From Penelope pileata (lineage: Eukaryota; Chordata; Aves; Galliformes; Cracidae): DNA of 64,000 nt. The DNA lies in NCBI GenBank assembly GCA_013396635.1, contig WBMW01003830.1:2020980-2084979 (forward strand), read 5' to 3'. Shown here one piece after another: positions 60,601 through 64,000 of this stretch; position 1 is the stretch's first letter, and each line of letters opens with the position of its first letter. The notes beneath the pieces are model-generated. The model saw only the letters and a list, made by a program, of their open reading frames with translations. It did no database searches and had not been told where the DNA came from. A program made the translations under genes and the position numbers.

Positions 60601-63600
60601 TGAGCACAACAGTCCCAGAAGAATGCAGAAGTTGAACATTATCTTTCCAATATGAAATTGTCAAAGAAAAATAGATCAGATTTTGCTGTTCTGATGTTGT
60701 AGTAACTCACTGCTCATCAGAATTTAAAGTTTTCCTCAACTGTTGTTCTCAGTGTTAAAGATTTCAAGAAATTTATGAGAATTAGAAAATTGCTTGTGGT
60801 TACATAGTAATGCATAAAAATTATCCAGTCATCTTCATTCAGGTATTTCAAAGCATGAAGGATCATCGTCTTTGGTCATGAAGGAATTTCCTCCCTTAAA
60901 ATAGTGTGTAAACGTAACCACAGTTGGAATTTCTAATTTGATAGATTCCTCAGAAGAGTCTAGCACTTGTTGCTTTGGAGAACCACACTGAGTCGTGTGG
61001 CCTGCTTTATACTGATGTGCCACTATTTTCAGTCTTTTGTACATACAACTGCGATTTTGTTGTATCCTCAAATTCATAGTTGGGTTACATGTTGCAGGAG
61101 GCACAGGCCCCGCAAGGGCTGCCACATGCCTTCTGGCCGTGGACTGGCCTGATGCACCTCCACCCAGGTGCATGGCTTCTGCTGGCCTCAGAAAATGCGT
61201 GCTCCTTCAGTCCAGACCAAAGGATCAGAAGTTCACATAGTTCAGGCAGTTGCACTCTTCATCATTTTTAAGAGTTTAGGTTGTTGAAGTTTTATAGATT
61301 TGGAATGTATTGAGGAAAGGCTGAAGAGTCAGCTTTCTGGAGTGGGAGAACGCAGGGTGAGGGAAAGCAGCCTCCTGTCAGTACAAGGCTGCCTATGTCA
61401 CATGCTGGGGAAAAAGTTGTGCAACCTTTTCTTTCTCCCTTGTGTCATCTTGGCTTGAGTCCACAGACTTGATTTTGTTGCAGGACTGGGGTGTTTTTTG
61501 AGGGGAAGAAATGGTGTTTTTCTTTTTTTTCCCAACTTTTCTGGAACATCTGTACAGAGGGACATTCCAAGAAAGACACTTTATGAGATAAACAGCCCTC
61601 TAACAGCTGGTGACATCAAAAGTGTTTGTGCAAATGGAAGAACCTGAACCACAAATACATCTGGGCTCCCAACACCTTATTTTCCAGGAGGAACTTTCAT
61701 TTTGACAGTGAGAGGCTGATGCCAGGGAGCCATATAAATGTTGCTTGGCTGGCAAACAACGTTAGTATCAACCAAAGCAACACTAGCTTGCATTTTCCTG
61801 CTTCGCCAGCAGGTATTGCTTCAATACACAGTAGCCGTGCCACTGTGTGCTGAGAGCTCCACCTAAGCAGCTGTTATTTCAGCTGTGATCCAGGTTTGGA
61901 AGTGAATGTGTTCAGTCTGCACAGTGATTTCCTATCAGGAAACATTATTTGAATCAAGCCACAAGGGCTTAATTGATTTGAACAAACTATCACTTATTTG
62001 AGTCTCACCCCTGAAGCATCGTTGGAGATAATTAGAGTGTAGGTACTCTAGCGTTCCCACTCAGGATGAAGCACACAAGTCGCAGCAGAGGCAAAGTGGT
62101 TTCATGCAGCTCCCAGCAATCGGTGATTTAGTAGTTTCTCTTCATGTTAATTATTGTTGATTGAGTCCTGTGTGGAATGGTTCTTCTGACTTCCTAAACG
62201 AACTGTGATCATGCTGGAGATGTTTCATCATTTGCTGCTGCCAAGTAGAAGCCGATACAAACAAATCTCAAAGCAATAGCAATGCTTCTTGTTTATAGGG
62301 ATACTAAACACATCTGGGGGCATGTTTCACAGCTCCAGAAACCCCTCTGGTCAGGGAGCCAGCGTGATCTTCGTTAATGGTCCTTCCCTTTACATAGCAA
62401 AGTAGTTGTGGGCAGGAGCTAGAGGGGATGGTGCCTGAACTGTGCTGGTGTGAGGGAGATGCTATGTTCTTCAGAAAAATAAGGTACTTAGCAGTTGGAA
62501 ATTATGCCCACGCTCATCTCAGCCCTAATTATTGGGCTGCTGCAGTGGAGATGGCCCTCCCATAGCTGTGAGTCCAGTTGAACTAAGACTGTACATTGCT
62601 GCCACAGCGAGCAGCACATCCCAGGCAAAACAGCGGTCTCCTCATGGAGTTTCAGGTCCTTAAAAAAAAGGAGGCATGAGAGCATTGGAGTACAATTGCA
62701 ATAAACATATTTTTAATGCCAGTAGTATAAGTTAAAAATGGCTGAAACGTCTCATATTTCAACCTAAAGAAGATATAAAGCACATAAAAAAAAAAAATTC
62801 AACTTAAGTAGACTTAAACATACAAAGTGCTGAGCAAAAGAAAGCAGATTTTATAAGCAAGTGTTTAAGGTGGCATCTGTGTACCTGAAATTGTCTTTCT
62901 CACTTCCTTGTATCTTGCATATTTTTTTTCTTTTTGCTGCAGCTCTTGTAGTGTGACGAGTAAACAGTATAGGGCACAGCTGGAGTGTGGATTTGTGTAC
63001 TTTCAAGATTTTGGTTTATTTGTTGTGATCAGTAGCTTTAACCAGTTCCTCTAGATTAATAGACAAGTCTAGAGTAATGCAGGTGACACATATCAAAAAA
63101 GGAATCTCCAGGCAGGGGTTAAAAAACAAAACAAAAGTCAACGTTCACTTTATACACTTTCTATGTATAAAAGGCCAAAGATTAAACCAAATCTTCGTTT
63201 ACTGCTTATGCTTTTAGTAGTCATACACTTGGTCCTGACAACTGAAACAGAATGCTACCCTTAGGTTTTTAAGGGTTTTCTGTAGCCTGTGCTTCAGTAC
63301 GGAAAACCTGTAGTGCCTCCATTCGTGTTAAGTCTTGTCAGAATGTTTGCATAAGAAACCACAATTCTGAGGCCTAATCTCTTTGCTGGTGCTTCTTTAA
63401 AGCAGTTTAATGGCATCAGAAATTCACAGGAGGACTGCTCTGAAACCAAAGAAGGTATGGGGGGAGGACAGATGACAGGGCCTTTGGGTCAGGCTGTGAA
63501 TGGCAGTGGCTTTAGGCTGTTAGCCTGCCCTTGCATTCATTATTCTCTGGGTCAAGGTCTAAGATCTGAGATCTAAAAACCACTTAGAGACTCATGAAAA

Positions 63601-64000
63601 TCCTCTGCTAGAACTTCTGAAAATTTGATCATGTACTTGTAACTATCATTAAACCTGCGGGATTTAACAGTGTTTAAGGAAATTAGGCATTCGTATTTGA
63701 CTGAAAAGTCAATGAAAGTTCAGTGCACACTTCTACATTTTGTCCCAATAAAATTTAAAGCATGCCTGCATAAGAGCTGGACTTGCTCTTCACAGAAAAA
63801 GGTATTTAAGATTTCATTTTCTTCATTGCTACAACCAAAAGAAAACTGAAAATGAGAATCTTCTCAGACTGATTCCAAGCTATGGAAATAAAATACTCTT
63901 CACCAGCAACAATGCATGTTTCTTTAGAAAAAATTAAGCAGAGACAGAATAAATTGGTTTTGATCCAAAGCTAGTTTATTTTATTTGCATGCTGTGTAAT
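57691..64000. other. Unique non-coding sequence, no gene seen
   Basis: I see no gene, RNA gene or identifiable repeat in the last 6.3 kb. An A run of about 13 lies at 62787-62799 and several short T runs are scattered through the stretch. Open frames are all short; that at 60835-61173 on the minus strand and its + strand counterparts overlap a slightly GC-richer patch and show no domain. Confidence 0.55.

Noticed and set aside
1..64000. CRISPR array, bacterial operon, or viral genome
   Set aside because: No regularly spaced repeats, no dense long reading frames and no ribosome-binding-site-led genes; all identifiable elements are vertebrate.

Overview
This window looks like non-coding vertebrate DNA, most probably from a bird and perhaps a galliform. 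It is AT-leaning, has no long open reading frame, and its recognisable mobile DNA is avian: several 5'-truncated CR1 LINE copies, a short mariner of the Galluhop/Mariner1_GG kind, and many worn amniote SINE (MIR/CORE-type) remnants. I found no confident protein-coding exon, tRNA or rRNA gene. Three isolated N bases (11871, 36053, 43846) mark unresolved positions in the assembly.

Layout: 1-5057 is unique sequence with one good CTCF-like motif near 4.02 kb. 5058-5905 is the best-preserved CR1 copy, with a readable C-terminal reverse-transcriptase-protein remnant broken by one frameshift. 10.84-11.27 kb is an older CR1 tail. 11.3-33.5 kb is mostly unique, with small ancient SINE pieces near 25.2, 27.3 and 27.9 kb. 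33.54-34.09 kb is a non-autonomous mariner that keeps the transposase N-terminal DNA-binding region. 36.0-36.5 kb holds a CR1 tail ending at an N and an ancient repeat split in two. 38.37-38.53 kb is a U6 snRNA copy joined to a CR1 tail, the most unusual object in the window. 44-57.7 kb carries many ancient repeat pieces and two CR1 copies in opposite orientation near 50 kb. About 51.9-53.1 kb is a repeat-free block that keeps CpGs and contains a short ATG-led frame running into a strong splice donor, a candidate alternative first exon. 57.7-64 kb shows nothing recognisable.

Long T runs clearly outnumber long A runs on the + strand. Because CR1 elements do not leave poly(A) tails, this asymmetry fits an intron of a large gene transcribed on the + strand, but I cannot name the gene. 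The exact species, subfamily names and the candidate exon are inference; the repeats and the U6 copy are read directly from sequence. I did not find a previously undescribed multi-gene system here. The items most worth checking are the U6-CR1 chimera and the candidate first exon.
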